Below, piece by piece: positions 1 through 9,232 of a DNA stretch of 64,000 nucleotides. The position numbers and the translations under genes were made by a program. The notes beneath the pieces are model-generated. The model had not been told where the DNA came from and ran no database searches. It worked only from the letters and a program-made list of their open reading frames with translations. This stretch comes from Hyphomicrobiaceae bacterium. Its GTDB lineage: Bacteria; Pseudomonadota; Alphaproteobacteria; Rhizobiales; Hyphomicrobiaceae. Numbering within the stretch: position 1 is the first letter of the stretch; every line of letters starts with the position of its first letter. The stretch covers positions 253,794 through 317,793 of the forward strand of contig JACKJI010000003.1 of the NCBI GenBank assembly GCA_020638035.1. The letters run 5' to 3'.

Positions 1-2
1 AT

Positions 3-635
3 GCGAGCGCGGGCGGAACCTATAGCGGCAGCTTCAGCGACATCTTCGACGATGCCTTTGCTCAGGCCTGGGGCAGTGAGCGCCATCAGGGGCGGCCTGG
101 TTTCCATATGCGCGGACAGGACGTGCGCTACACGCTCGAAGTCGGTTTCCTTGAGGCGATTTCAGGCACCAAGAAACGCGTCACCATGCCCGAGGGCGGC
201 ATCCTTGATCTCAGCGTGCCTGAAGGCGTCGCCGATGGTCAGGTTCTACGGCTGAAGGGCAAGGGCAAGCCGGGATTCGGTGGTGGTGAGGCGGGCGATG
301 CGCTGGTCGAGATCAACGTCAAGCAGCACCCTGACTACAGCCGAATCGGCGACGATATCCATATGTCGCTGCCCGTATCGCTCGACGAGGCGGTGCTCGG
401 CGGCAAGATCGAGGTGGCCACACCGACAGGCCGTGTGCACCTCGTACTGCCCAAAGGAACGAGTTCCGGCCGCGTCTTCCGTCTGAAGGGCAAGGGCGCA
501 AAAACAGGCGCAACCGGCCGCCATGGCGCGCTTCTCATTACAGTCCGCATCGTCATGCCCGACGAGATCGACGACGGTCTCGCCTACTTCATGTCGGAGT
601 GGAAGAAGAAGCACCCTTACAACCCGCGCTCCTGA
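3..635 (+). CDS. DnaJ/CbpA-type J-domain co-chaperone, C-terminal part (5' truncated)
   Basis: The reading frame is open from the window edge; a Gly/Ser/Phe-rich linker is followed by two beta-sandwich substrate-binding domains. The repeated motif RLKGKGKPGFGG / RLKGKGAK and the C-terminal DUxLAYFMSEWKKKHPYNPR-like end are typical of the DnaJ C-terminal region. No zinc-finger CXXCXGXG repeats are seen between linker and C-domains, so it is a CbpA-like (type II) rather than a canonical DnaJ. The N-terminal J domain with HPD lies outside the window. It would present non-native proteins to DnaK in the cytoplasm. An internal ATG at 108 is not the true start, because homology continues upstream of it. 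Confidence 0.85.
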   Translation, partial: ASAGGTYSGSFSDIFDDAFAQAWGSERHQGRPGFHMRGQDVRYTLEVGFLEAISGTKKRVTMPEGGILDLSVPEGVADGQVLRLKGKGKPGFGGGEAGDALVEINVKQHPDYSRIGDDIHMSLPVSLDEAVLGGKIEVATPTGRVHLVLPKGTSSGRVFRLKGKGAKTGATGRHGALLITVRIVMPDEIDDGLAYFMSEWKKKHPYNPRS

Positions 636-987
636 AACTGACATCGCTTTCGCCCGGCATCGACCGGTTGCCCCGCAGGCAAATACACCTCGATTTAGCG
701 GGCTCGAAGCCGCCGGCTGCCGCGACGCGTGGCGGACGTCGAGAGCAATGATGTGCAACGGGATCCGCCGCCACGTCATTGCGAAATTTCACCGCCAATG
801 ATCACCCATTGCTGATCCGATGTGACTGGCGAAGCAGTCGACCGCGGTTAAATTACATTTTGACGTGGTTGGCGCCGGTCCCCGCTTGAAACCCGGGTCG
901 TTGCAACAGCGATCGGCTAGTCGCACAGGACAACGCTGTGGCGGCTTGTGCGTCCGAGGGTGAAACAGGCAGGCGAACGGCCCTTAC
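636..987. other. Intergenic, no gene seen
   Basis: No reading frame on either strand looks like a protein family here, and I see no strong terminator hairpin after the DnaJ-like gene. It should contain the promoter of the DUF3179 gene. Confidence 0.5.
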
Positions 988-2373
988 ATGGCATCGGCAA
1001 ACAGCTTTCAATCCCGCATCTTCTTGCTTGCGTTCTTGGTCACACTTTCTTTGCTCTGGTTCGATGCTGCGCGCGCCGAGGGCGCGGCACCATTGCCGGA
1101 CTACGTGATCAAGAAATTCGGCAAGCCTCCTGCAATACCCAAAGGCCCGCTGTCCAAGGAACTGCAATCCTCTGTACAGGTTGCCTTTGTCGATAGCGCG
1201 AAGCAGTCGACTTGGGGCAGAGATCAGGCGAAAGCCCTGGGCGAAATCGCCGCGTCAAAAGACCCTCGCATCGTCTGGATCATCAGCGATTTTATGCGCT
1301 TCGTCGCGGACGCCGAGTTGAGCGCAACCCTCGCAGGTACGGCCTCGGAGTTGCTCGGCATTGGGCCGCCAAGTGAAAATTATTGGGGCTATGTCACCGA
1401 TCAGCTCATCGCCTGGGACATCCCGGCGCCGCCCGATTATTTGCGGGTCAAGCGGGCCATCTATACGGATTTTGTTCCTGGCTGGGACAAGATCTTTGTC
1501 GAAGGCAATATCGACTGGAGGCACGTCTCGTGGGGCGGCGTACTGATCGATAACCGCGAGTATGACAAGACAGACGAGCAGTGTAACTGCATTCCCGCTG
1601 CGGACAACCCTGAGGTGAGCAGCGCCAAAGACGCGGCGTGGCTCAAGGATGAGGATATCGTTTTTGGCATCGAGGTGAATGGCGAATATCGGGCCTATCC
1701 GCGACGCATCATGGAAGTGCGCGAGATGGTCAATGATACGCTGGGTGGCCGGCATCTCGGCATTCCCTATTGCACCTTGTGCGGCGCGGCCCAGGCCTAT
1801 TTCACTGATCGTCTGCCTGAAGGAATTGATCGCCCGGTTTTGCGCACGTCAGGCCTGCTGATCCGCTCCAACAAGGTGATGTACGACGTCAACACGTATT
1901 CGGTGTTCGATACGTTTCTGGGCAAGGCAGTGACGGGCCCTCTCGCGGAGAAGAAGCTGCAACTGAAGCAAGCCAGTGTCGTGACCACCGACTGGGGTAC
2001 CTGGAAAAAGGCGCACCCCGAGACGACCGTGCTGGTCGAAGCGTTAGCGCTTGGTCGCGATTTTGATTTTCGCAATACGCGGGATGCCGATGGTCCGATC
2101 TTTCCGATCGGTGATGTCGATCCGCGTCTGCCGGTCCACGAGGATGTCATCGGCGTCATCACAGCGTCGGGCAAGCCGGTCGCGTTTCAGAGAAGCAAGG
2201 CCTTCGTCGCCTTGAAGAAGGGTGAAAAAATCACCTTTGAAAATGTCCGGCTGCAACTCGACGCTGGTGGCATCAAGGTCGTTGACGCGGATGGCTCTGA
2301 TCTTGGCAGCCATCAGGCGTTCTGGTTTGCCTGGTCGCAGTTCCATCCTCAGACCGCGCTCTGGCCGGGGTAA
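988..2373 (+). CDS. DUF3179 domain-containing exported protein
   Basis: A 461-residue protein with a signal peptide (hydrophobic 11-25, AxA site near residue 30). The family hallmarks are visible: a Cys pair in IPYCTLCGAAQAYF, a central DxxxPVHEDVIGV segment, and the C-terminal FWFAWSQFHPQTALW. A second Cys cluster (QCNC) lies near residue 204. DUF3179 proteins are periplasmic or extracellular and of unknown function; the N-terminal ~200 residues are an extra region not typical of the short members. It stands alone between the DnaJ-like gene and the convergent rnd. The start at ATG 988 places the signal peptide correctly but its ribosome binding site is weak. Family assignment is firm, function unknown. 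Confidence 0.85.
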   Translation: MASANSFQSRIFLLAFLVTLSLLWFDAARAEGAAPLPDYVIKKFGKPPAIPKGPLSKELQSSVQVAFVDSAKQSTWGRDQAKALGEIAASKDPRIVWIISDFMRFVADAELSATLAGTASELLGIGPPSENYWGYVTDQLIAWDIPAPPDYLRVKRAIYTDFVPGWDKIFVEGNIDWRHVSWGGVLIDNREYDKTDEQCNCIPAADNPEVSSAKDAAWLKDEDIVFGIEVNGEYRAYPRRIMEVREMVNDTLGGRHLGIPYCTLCGAAQAYFTDRLPEGIDRPVLRTSGLLIRSNKVMYDVNTYSVFDTFLGKAVTGPLAEKKLQLKQASVVTTDWGTWKKAHPETTVLVEALALGRDFDFRNTRDADGPIFPIGDVDPRLPVHEDVIGVITASGKPVAFQRSKAFVALKKGEKITFENVRLQLDAGGIKVVDADGSDLGSHQAFWFAWSQFHPQTALWPG

Positions 2374-2465
2374 GGTGATCAGGCCGTCAATCTAGAGCCT
2401 GATCGTCTGAGATGGAAACGCTTGGGCTTCCATCGAAGGCGTGAATCAGTCTCTCAAACAAGATC

Positions 2466-2518
2466 TTAGAGCAGGCCACGATCGTGGAAGTGATTCCACC
2501 AAAGTCGGACCTGCTCTA
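2466..2518. repeat. Nested palindromic intergenic element (REP-like)
   Basis: Outer arms TAGAGCAGG (2467-2475) and CCTGCTCTA (2510-2518) are perfect inverted copies. Inside them GTGGAA (2484-2489) and TTCCAC (2494-2499) form a second perfect palindrome around GTGA. The stretch sits between the convergent DUF3179 and rnd genes. Related half-elements (TCTAGAGCCTGATCG at about 2391 and a TCATCTAGATCC segment near 2556) flank it, suggesting a degenerate cluster of the short palindromes often scattered between genes in Hyphomicrobiales. It may also act as a bidirectional terminator. Confidence 0.6.
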
Positions 2519-2601
2519 GGACTTGATGAGCGGACCGCAGTGGATCGAAGTGATGTCATCTAGATCCGACTTGTTTCGATACCGCCGACTAAGACCAGTC
2601 G

Positions 2602-3756
2602 TCAGCCGCCAACCCGGTAGACCGCCACTTCGCCGTTCTTCAGCGACAGCGCCAGCTCGCCACGCTTCAAGGCCAGTGCGTCCTCGCCGAACAGTTGCCG
2701 CCGCCAGCCGTGCATCGCCGCGACGTCGGGTTCGTCTTGTGCTGCGATCTTTTCCAGATCCGAGGCATCCGCCAGCAGCCGCGGCGCGACGCCATGACGG
2801 GCAGCCGCCGACTTCAGGAGCACCTTTAGCAATTCGACTGTCGCCGTCGCCTCCGCGGTCAGAGGCTCGCCCTGGCGCAACGGCGGCACCTCGCTCATGT
2901 CGCGATCGAGCCCCTTCTTCACCGCCTCGACGATTTCCTTGGCTCGCGACGAACGCGAGAAGCCGTCCGACAGGCTCCTGAGACGCGACAACTGGTCGGT
3001 CGCGGTCGGTGCCTGATTGGCGATGTCGTAGAGCACCTCGTCCTTCATGATCCGCCCGCGCGGCACATCCTGCGCCTGGGCAAGACGCTCCCGCCAGGCT
3101 GCCAGCTCCATCAGAACTGACAGCGCCTTGCGGTTCTTGACGCGCAGCTTCAGCCGCTTCCAGGCTTCCTCGGGATGAGTCTGGTAGGTGGTTGGAGCGG
3201 TCAGCACCGCCATTTCCTCGTCGAGCCAGGCATGCCGGCCCGCCTTGTCGAGCTGCGCTTCCAGATGACCGTAGACGTTGCGCAGATGCGTGACGTCTCC
3301 GAGCGCATAGGCAAGCTGCTTTTCAGAGAGCGGCCGGCGGCTCCAGTCGGTGAAGCGCGACGACTTGTCGATGTCCTTGCCGGTCACTTTCTTGACGAGG
3401 TTGCTGTAGCTCACCGAATCGCCAAACCCGCACACCATCGCCGCCACCTGCGTGTCGAAGATGGGATTGGGGATGATGCCGGCGAGTGTCCAGACGATCT
3501 CCAGATCCTGGCGGGCGGCATGAAACACTTTCACCGTCGTCTCATCCGCCATCAGCTCCCAGAGCGGCTCGAGTGCCAGCCCCGGTGCTAACGGATCAAC
3601 GATCGCCTCGATGCCTGGTCCGGCGAGCTGAACGAGGCACAATTTCGGCCAGAACGTCTGTTCACGCAAAAACTCCGTATCCACCGTCACGTAGTCGTTG
3701 GCGGCGAGGTTTTGGCACAGGTCTTTGAGGTCTTGGGTGGAGGTGACGACTTGCAT
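2602..3756 (-). CDS. rnd: Ribonuclease D
   Basis: 384 residues, the usual length for RNase D, a 3'-to-5' exonuclease that trims tRNA and other structured RNA precursors. The DEDD exonuclease begins with VDTEF (D26, E28), continues with an FHAARQDLE motif and an FDTQVAAM motif, and ends with a YALGDVTHL motif carrying the last Asp and a Tyr. An HRDC-type helical domain follows (about 205-290). I chose the ATG at 3756 because homology starts exactly there (MQVVTSTQDL); the frame is open further upstream to 4002 but that part overlaps the divergent aspS and shows no family similarity. The gene is divergent from aspS. Confidence 0.92.
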   Translation of the reverse strand: MQVVTSTQDLKDLCQNLAANDYVTVDTEFLREQTFWPKLCLVQLAGPGIEAIVDPLAPGLALEPLWELMADETTVKVFHAARQDLEIVWTLAGIIPNPIFDTQVAAMVCGFGDSVSYSNLVKKVTGKDIDKSSRFTDWSRRPLSEKQLAYALGDVTHLRNVYGHLEAQLDKAGRHAWLDEEMAVLTAPTTYQTHPEEAWKRLKLRVKNRKALSVLMELAAWRERLAQAQDVPRGRIMKDEVLYDIANQAPTATDQLSRLRSLSDGFSRSSRAKEIVEAVKKGLDRDMSEVPPLRQGEPLTAEATATVELLKVLLKSAAARHGVAPRLLADASDLEKIAAQDEPDVAAMHGWRRQLFGEDALALKRGELALSLKNGEVAVYRVGG

Positions 3757-3923
3757 GCGGAGAAGGGATATACCCCAGCCGAGGTACCTTGTCGCGCCTT
3801 TGACCCCAAGACTTTGGCCGATGTGGGCAACCTGCGGCGCCCGGCCTTGACTTTCAGGGGTCGCCATGCGCTCTTCCGCCCCTTGGAAACGGATTTTCTG
3901 AGCTTTTTGAGGGACGACACGCC

Positions 3924-5798
3924 ATGGCAAAGGCGAAGGCGGCAACGACATCTGCAGCCAGCCCCGGCGGAGCACCGCTGCACCGCTACCGCTCGCACAC
4001 ATGCGGTGCGCTGGCCGCCGCCAACATCGGCACGGTGGCGCGGCTGTCCGGCTGGGTGCACCGCGTCCGCGACCATGGCGGCGTCCTGTTCATCGACCTG
4101 CGCGACCACTACGGCATTACGCAGGTCGTGGCCGATCCCGACAGCCCCGCATTCAAGGTTGCAGAAAAGGTGCGGGCGGAGTGGGTGATCCGCGTCGACG
4201 GCAAGGTTCGCGCGCGTCCCGAAGGCACCGCCAACCCCGACCTGCCGACCGGCGACATCGAGGTCTACGCCACCGAGATCGAGGTCCTGTCGGAAGCCAA
4301 GGAACTGCCCGTCCCCGTGTTCGGCGAGCCGGACTACCCGGAGGACTTGCGCCTCACCTATCGCTTCCTCGATCTGAGACGCGAAAGTCTGCACGCCATC
4401 ATCATGAAGCGGCTCGAGATCACGCGCTTCATTCGTGAGCGCATGCATGGTGCCGGTTTCAACGAGTTCCCGACGCCGATCCTGACGGCCTCCTCGCCCG
4501 AAGGCGCGCGCGACTTCCTCGTCCCATCGCGCATCCACGCCGGCAAGTTCTACGCGCTGCCGCAGGCGCCGCAGCAGTACAAGCAGCTCTTGATGGTGTC
4601 GGGCTTCGATCGTTATTTCCAGATCGCGCCCTGCTTCCGCGACGAGGACCCGCGCGCGGATCGCCTGCCCGGCGAGTTCTATCAGCTCGACGTCGAGATG
4701 AGCTTCGTCACGCAGGACGACATTTTCGGCACAATGGAGCCGATCCTCACCGAGGTGTTCGAAAAGTTTGCCGACGGCAAGCCGGTGACGAAGGGCTGGC
4801 CGCGCATTCCTTATGACGAGGCGATCGCCAAGTACGGGTCCGACAAGCCCGACCTGCGCAACCCGATCGAGATGCAGGACGTGACCGAGCATTTCCGCGA
4901 TTCAGGGTTCAAGGTGTTTGCCGGCATGATTGCGAAGGACCCGGCCGTGCGTGTGTGGGCGATCCCCGCGCCGACTGGTGGTTCACGCGCCTTTTGCGAC
5001 CGTATGAACTCGTGGGCGCAGGGCGAGGGCCAGCCAGGGCTTGGGTATGTCTTCTATCGTAAGCCCGATGGCAGCGGCGAGGCGCTCGAAGCAGCAGGCC
5101 CCATCGGCAAGAACATCGGCCCCGAGCGCGGCGAAGCGATCCGCAAGCAGTTGGGCCTGAAGGACGGCGACGCCGTCTTCTTTGCGGCCGGCACACCTGC
5201 CAAGTTCTACAAGTTCGCCGGCGCCGCGCGCGATCGCGTCGGCCAGGAGCTGAAGCTCATCGACGAGAACCGCTTCGCGCTCGCCTGGATCGTCGACTTC
5301 CCGATGTATGAGTGGAACGAGGACGACAAGCAGATCGACTTCTCGCACAACCCGTTCTCCATGCCACAAGGCGGTGGCGAAGCGCTCGACGCGGCAACCA
5401 AGGCGGGTCGCGATGCGATACTGGGCCTCAAGGCCTACCAGTACGACATCGTCTGCAACGGCTACGAGATCGCGTCGGGTTCTGTGCGTAACCATCGCCC
5501 CGACACCATGATCAAGGCGTTTGGCATCGCCGGCATGGGACCTGAGGTCGTCGAAGCACGCTTCGGCGGCATGCTGAAGGCGTTTCAGTACGGCGCGCCC
5601 CCGCACGGTGGCATGGCGGCCGGCATCGAGCGTGTGGTCATGCTGCTGACCGGCTGCAAGGCCGTGCGCGACGTGGCGCTATTCCCGATGAACCAGCAGG
5701 CGCAGGACCTGCTGATGGGCGCCCCCTCCGAGGCGAGCCCGAAGCAGCTGCGCGAATTGTCGATCCGCGTCATGACGGACGCGAAGGCGGGGGGGTAG
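3924..5798 (+). CDS. aspS: Aspartyl-tRNA synthetase
   Basis: 624-residue class IIb synthetase that charges tRNA-Asp. It has the N-terminal OB-fold anticodon-binding domain (about 30-140), class II motif 2 with FRDEDPRADRLPGEFYQLD, the bacterial-type GAD insertion domain (about 300-430) and motif 3 ending GIERVVMLL. The QAPQQYKQLLMV and PGEFYQLD versions match the alphaproteobacterial AspRS group, which is often non-discriminating (also charging tRNA-Asn); that property is inference from the family. A short Ala/Lys-rich N-terminal extension precedes the OB fold. Divergent from rnd. Confidence 0.96.
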   Translation: MAKAKAATTSAASPGGAPLHRYRSHTCGALAAANIGTVARLSGWVHRVRDHGGVLFIDLRDHYGITQVVADPDSPAFKVAEKVRAEWVIRVDGKVRARPEGTANPDLPTGDIEVYATEIEVLSEAKELPVPVFGEPDYPEDLRLTYRFLDLRRESLHAIIMKRLEITRFIRERMHGAGFNEFPTPILTASSPEGARDFLVPSRIHAGKFYALPQAPQQYKQLLMVSGFDRYFQIAPCFRDEDPRADRLPGEFYQLDVEMSFVTQDDIFGTMEPILTEVFEKFADGKPVTKGWPRIPYDEAIAKYGSDKPDLRNPIEMQDVTEHFRDSGFKVFAGMIAKDPAVRVWAIPAPTGGSRAFCDRMNSWAQGEGQPGLGYVFYRKPDGSGEALEAAGPIGKNIGPERGEAIRKQLGLKDGDAVFFAAGTPAKFYKFAGAARDRVGQELKLIDENRFALAWIVDFPMYEWNEDDKQIDFSHNPFSMPQGGGEALDAATKAGRDAILGLKAYQYDIVCNGYEIASGSVRNHRPDTMIKAFGIAGMGPEVVEARFGGMLKAFQYGAPPHGGMAAGIERVVMLLTGCKAVRDVALFPMNQQAQDLLMGAPSEASPKQLRELSIRVMTDAKAGG

Positions 5799-5870
5799 AC
5801 GGATCGCCAGAATGCGGCAGACTGTCTCGCCGCCACCTGAACCACGACGTGGATCTCTCGGGCCTTCTGG

Positions 5871-6713
5871 TCATTCCCCGTGTGCGGCCGTCAGCCCGGC
5901 CTTCGCCCGTGCGTACTCGTAGACAGCGAGATCACCCCTGATGCGCTCCAGAGCGAGTCTTTTCTGATTCTCGTCGAGCGGAGCAATGGCTGCCTTTGGT
6001 GCTTTGCCCGGTGCCTTCCGGCTGGTGACGTTCTCTTGCGGCATGAGGCCATCGAAGCGGATGCCCGCTTCCTGCGTCACGCGCGCCATGTCTTCCGGCA
6101 ACTGTTCAAGGAAGGCGACGATATCGATTTGGTCGATGTGAGCGATGGCCTGTTTGACCATGGCATCTAGTGGCACCCCGATGACGCGTTCGCGATCGTG
6201 ACTACTGGCGAGCTGGCGCGTCATGACGTTATCGGTCCATTGCAGGATCTCAGGATCCTCGCTCTTGAGATAGTCCTCTAACGTCATCTGGGGCACCTTG
6301 TGCCCAAGCGGATTGCCCTTCCTGCGCGTGTGAAAGTGCCCATATGTCGAGCGCAGCCGGTCGAACGGATCGCGCAGCACGGTGAACGTGAGGGCGTCAC
6401 CGCGGACCGCCTCGAGTGTCTCGAAGCCAAAATGCCCGCCCACGAACCGCGCGCCACGCGCGCGCTTGACCTTATCCTCATAGACCGGCGCATCGATGCG
6501 ATCATCGATGAGAATAACGCGCCCTGAACGGCTCGATCCGATCGTGCGTTTGAAGATGAAATTGACCGAGCTTCCGGCACACTTCGGGATATGCAGGAAG
6601 ACGATCCGCCTGCCAGCCGTCGAGCCCGTCAGAACTCGCAACATGTTATCGATCCGGAACCCGAACCGACCGGATCGCTTCTTAAGCGTGGTGAGAACCC
6701 GATTCATGTGCAT
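5871..6713 (-). CDS. Sulfotransferase-family protein
   Basis: 280 residues with the two PAPS-binding motifs of cytosolic/Golgi-type sulfotransferases. The 5'-phosphosulfate loop is FLHIPKCAGSS (residues 39-49) and the 3'-phosphate site is TVLRDPFDRLRSTY (about 111-124). The HIPKCAGSS form places it in the sulfotransferase-2-like group, whose bacterial members usually sulfate envelope or secreted glycans. The substrate is unknown. ATG codons at 6713 and 6707 are both possible starts. It is divergent from a second sulfotransferase-family gene at 7066, with about 350 bp between. Confidence 0.8.
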   Translation of the reverse strand: MHMNRVLTTLKKRSGRFGFRIDNMLRVLTGSTAGRRIVFLHIPKCAGSSVNFIFKRTIGSSRSGRVILIDDRIDAPVYEDKVKRARGARFVGGHFGFETLEAVRGDALTFTVLRDPFDRLRSTYGHFHTRRKGNPLGHKVPQMTLEDYLKSEDPEILQWTDNVMTRQLASSHDRERVIGVPLDAMVKQAIAHIDQIDIVAFLEQLPEDMARVTQEAGIRFDGLMPQENVTSRKAPGKAPKAAIAPLDENQKRLALERIRGDLAVYEYARAKAGLTAAHGE

Positions 6714-7065
6714 CCCCGGATTCGATGCGGGTCAGCTTGCCCCTTGCCTCAATGCCCCCTCCAAAAAACCGATCCTAGGCGGCCGCTGCCATGCGGAAAG
6801 AACTCCATTCGCTTCTGTGCCAGCGAGGCTTGAAAACGGGTAACCCGCGATGTCCGGGCATGTCATGCAAAAAATGGTTCTGCATTCCGGTTGGAAGCTT
6901 GTCGTGTGCCCTTAGGCACTTGAATGTCGCCGTCCTCGTCCGCCACGTCTGTTCGCTTGCCTTGGAGATGCGCGAAGTATCTGCCCAGTGAACTTAGCAG
7001 CGGTGGAGCTTGACATTTTGTTCGCAAAGTAATCCCATTTCGCACGGAGCGGTTCATCTGGGCAT
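6714..7065. other. Intergenic region between divergent sulfotransferase-family genes
   Basis: No gene is supported. The stretch is visibly less GC-rich than its surroundings and should carry both divergent promoters. A TAA in frame at 7030 bounds the downstream gene. Confidence 0.5.
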
Positions 7066-7905
7066 TTGCCCAGGTGGCTTAGATTTTGTGCAGGGGACCG
7101 AGCAATTACTTTAGTTTTTGACAAAGATCGCGATGTTCTCGTCTTCTTGCGTGTGCCCAAGACGGCTTCGACCAGCTTGGCAAACACGCTGACACAGGCA
7201 ATCGGCGCCGATAAGACCGTGCATCTGCCCGACCGCCATATTGACGGTCTCGATACGGGGATCAGGCGTGCGCACGATCAGTTGCGCAGGTTTGGAGTGC
7301 GGTTAACCCATGACGTTGCAGGCTATTCGAAGCGGATCGTTGGGCGGTGCGATCCAACCGGTGATGCCCGCTTTCTTCACGGGCACCATCCGCTGTGGGC
7401 GCGTATCCGCACGCCGCGGCGTCGCCGGCACATTATCGTTTTCCGCGACCCCATCGAGCGCTTCGTTTCTCTCTACTATTACTACCTCGCCAAGGCAGAG
7501 CGTAGCACGCGGCCTTTGGGCCATGAAAAGCGCGCGATCATTGAGCTTGACCCGAACGATTACGTGCGTTGGGCAATCCGGAATGGGCTGTCGCGCCGTC
7601 TCAATAGCCATTGCCTTTATCTCAGTCCGATGGCCACTTTCGCCGATGCCAAGGACGTGCTGGAAAAGAAGCTTCTTTTTGCTGCGACACTTCAGGATCT
7701 GCCAGATCTGACAGCTTCGTTATCCGATTTCCTCGGTATTGATGTTCCTCCGGTCCAAAGATTGAATGTCGGCACGAGGAAGGGCGCACGTGACCCGTTG
7801 GAATCGAAGGTGGAGCGCGTCCTTCGCGAAGCTTTGGAGCCTGACTACCGTCTTTACGACTATGTCCGCGACAACCGGGCGAGGTTTCTGAGTACGCAAG
7901 TTTAG
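7066..7905 (+). CDS. Sulfotransferase-family protein (second copy)
   Basis: 279 residues. VFLRVPKTASTSL (residues 26-38) is the 5'-phosphosulfate loop and HIIVFRDPIERFVSLYYYY (about 122-140) the 3'-phosphate motif, so it is a PAPS-dependent sulfotransferase homologue, clearly diverged from the neighbour at 5871-6713. The only start in frame between the upstream stop at 7030 and the first motif is TTG at 7066, so the start is uncertain. The lower GC of the beginning of the gene and the upstream gap hints at a transferred pair, but this is weak. Substrate unknown. Confidence 0.7.
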   Translation: MPRWLRFCAGDRAITLVFDKDRDVLVFLRVPKTASTSLANTLTQAIGADKTVHLPDRHIDGLDTGIRRAHDQLRRFGVRLTHDVAGYSKRIVGRCDPTGDARFLHGHHPLWARIRTPRRRRHIIVFRDPIERFVSLYYYYLAKAERSTRPLGHEKRAIIELDPNDYVRWAIRNGLSRRLNSHCLYLSPMATFADAKDVLEKKLLFAATLQDLPDLTASLSDFLGIDVPPVQRLNVGTRKGARDPLESKVERVLREALEPDYRLYDYVRDNRARFLSTQV

Positions 7906-8013
7906 CGTAGCCAGTCGCAAAGCAAGCCGCAGTCGTTGTCTTCCCGGCTTCTCCTGGGCACCCGCACGCGCCGCCATTGCCACTTGCGTCTTCCTCCCCC
8001 ATAAGGGCACCGC

Positions 8014-8100
8014 GCGGACGTGGTGGAACCGGTAGACACACGGGACTTAAAATCCCGAGACGGCAACGTCGTGAGGGTTCGAGTCCCTCCGTCCGCACCA
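8014..8100 (+). tRNA. tRNA-Leu (UAA)
   Basis: A complete cloverleaf with encoded CCA. The acceptor stem GCGGACG (8014-8020) pairs with CGTCCGC (8090-8096), A73 at 8097, then CCA. The anticodon stem CGGGA/TCCCG surrounds loop CTTAAAA, giving anticodon TAA at 8048-8050. The T-loop GGTTCGAGTCC and a variable arm longer than usual (GACGGCAACGTC) are those of a class II tRNA, as expected for leucine. Confidence 0.97.
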
Positions 8101-8425
8101 CTGACTTTTCCGCCTCGCTCCGGGTCGCTGCCAACAGCCTCGCCCCTCACAGAAAGTCCGCCTCAGCCAAGCCGATATGTCGGCAGGGCCCGCCGGTCGA
8201 CCTGGCACGCCGTGCACGAGGATGTGATCTTCGCGTGATCGAAATATTGAGCGAGATCAAGCGTCGCGCCCAGGCGGTCCGCAAATCTCGGCTTCGCGCA
8301 GTCGCTACGCGGCTCAATTTTCCCCTGCCCATGGCGCTTGGCCGCCCACCACCAACAAACAGCAAACGCAATCGTGGTCGAGGTGGCGGCACGGAAGATC
8401 GACCACGACACGAGGAGGATCGCCC
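8101..8425. other. Intergenic before pqqC
   Basis: No gene is supported. I looked for the short pqqA peptide gene (Glu and Tyr separated by three residues) and for pqqB and did not find them. A good Shine-Dalgarno (GAGGAGGAT) ends the region, just before pqqC. Confidence 0.5.
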
Positions 8426-9187
8426 ATGAACGAATTCGTCAGGAAGCTCGACGTCGTCGCCCAGCCCTGGAGCCGCGAGGAATTCGAGGCGAAGCTGCGT
8501 GCCGTCGGCCCGGAGCGATATCACGACCTCCACCCGTTCCATAAGATGCTGCATGGCGGCAAGCTCGATAAAGGTCAGGTCGCCGCGTGGGCTCTGAACC
8601 GTTACTGTTATCAGGAGGCCATTCCGCGCAAGGATGCGGCGTTCATGAGCCGCACCCACGATCGCGATCTGCGGCGCGAGTGGATCCACCGGATTCACGA
8701 CCACGATGGGCAGCTTCCCGATGAGCACGGCGGCATCGAGCGCTGGCTGGTGCTCACAGATTGCCTGGGCCTCGATAGGGACTACGTCATGAGCATGCGC
8801 GGTGCGCTGCCCGCAACGCGCTTTGCCGTCGAAGCATATGTACGTTACGTCGTCGAGCAGCCGCTCGTGGTAGCCGCGGCATCCTCGTTGACCGAGCTGT
8901 TTGCGCCGAGCATCCACCGTGAGCGCATCGCCGGCATGCTCGCCAACTATGATTTCGTCAACGACGACGTGATGGCCTACTTCAAGCGCCGCCTGTCGCA
9001 GGCTCCGCGTGATGCGACGTTCGCGCTGGAGTTCGTGAAGACGTACGCCTACACGCGCGAGTTGCAGGAGGCTTGCGTCGAGGCCGTCAAGTTCAAGTGC
9101 GACGTCCTGTGGGCACAGCTCGACGCCCTCTATTTGGCGTATGTCGAGGGGATGATTCCGCCCGGCGCCTATAACCCCAAGTCCTGA
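8426..9187 (+). CDS. pqqC: Pyrroloquinoline-quinone synthase PqqC
   Basis: 253 residues, normal length for PqqC, the cofactor-free oxidase that catalyses the final ring closure and eight-electron oxidation giving PQQ. Recognisable segments are YHDLHPFHKMLHGGKL, the NRYCYQEAIPRKDAAFMSR stretch and the C-terminal CDVLWAQLDAL. The start at ATG 8426 follows a strong AGGAGGA. It belongs to the TenA/heme-oxygenase-like all-helical fold. No other pqq gene adjoins it: upstream lies tRNA-Leu, downstream a terminator hairpin. Its product supplies the PQQ needed by the alcohol dehydrogenase at 30.3 kb; pqqABDE must be elsewhere. Confidence 0.95.
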   Translation: MNEFVRKLDVVAQPWSREEFEAKLRAVGPERYHDLHPFHKMLHGGKLDKGQVAAWALNRYCYQEAIPRKDAAFMSRTHDRDLRREWIHRIHDHDGQLPDEHGGIERWLVLTDCLGLDRDYVMSMRGALPATRFAVEAYVRYVVEQPLVVAAASSLTELFAPSIHRERIAGMLANYDFVNDDVMAYFKRRLSQAPRDATFALEFVKTYAYTRELQEACVEAVKFKCDVLWAQLDALYLAYVEGMIPPGAYNPKS

Positions 9188-9232
9188 AGCGCAGGCGGGT
9201 TCGTCCGTTGGCGACAGTCGGAAAAGCTCAAG

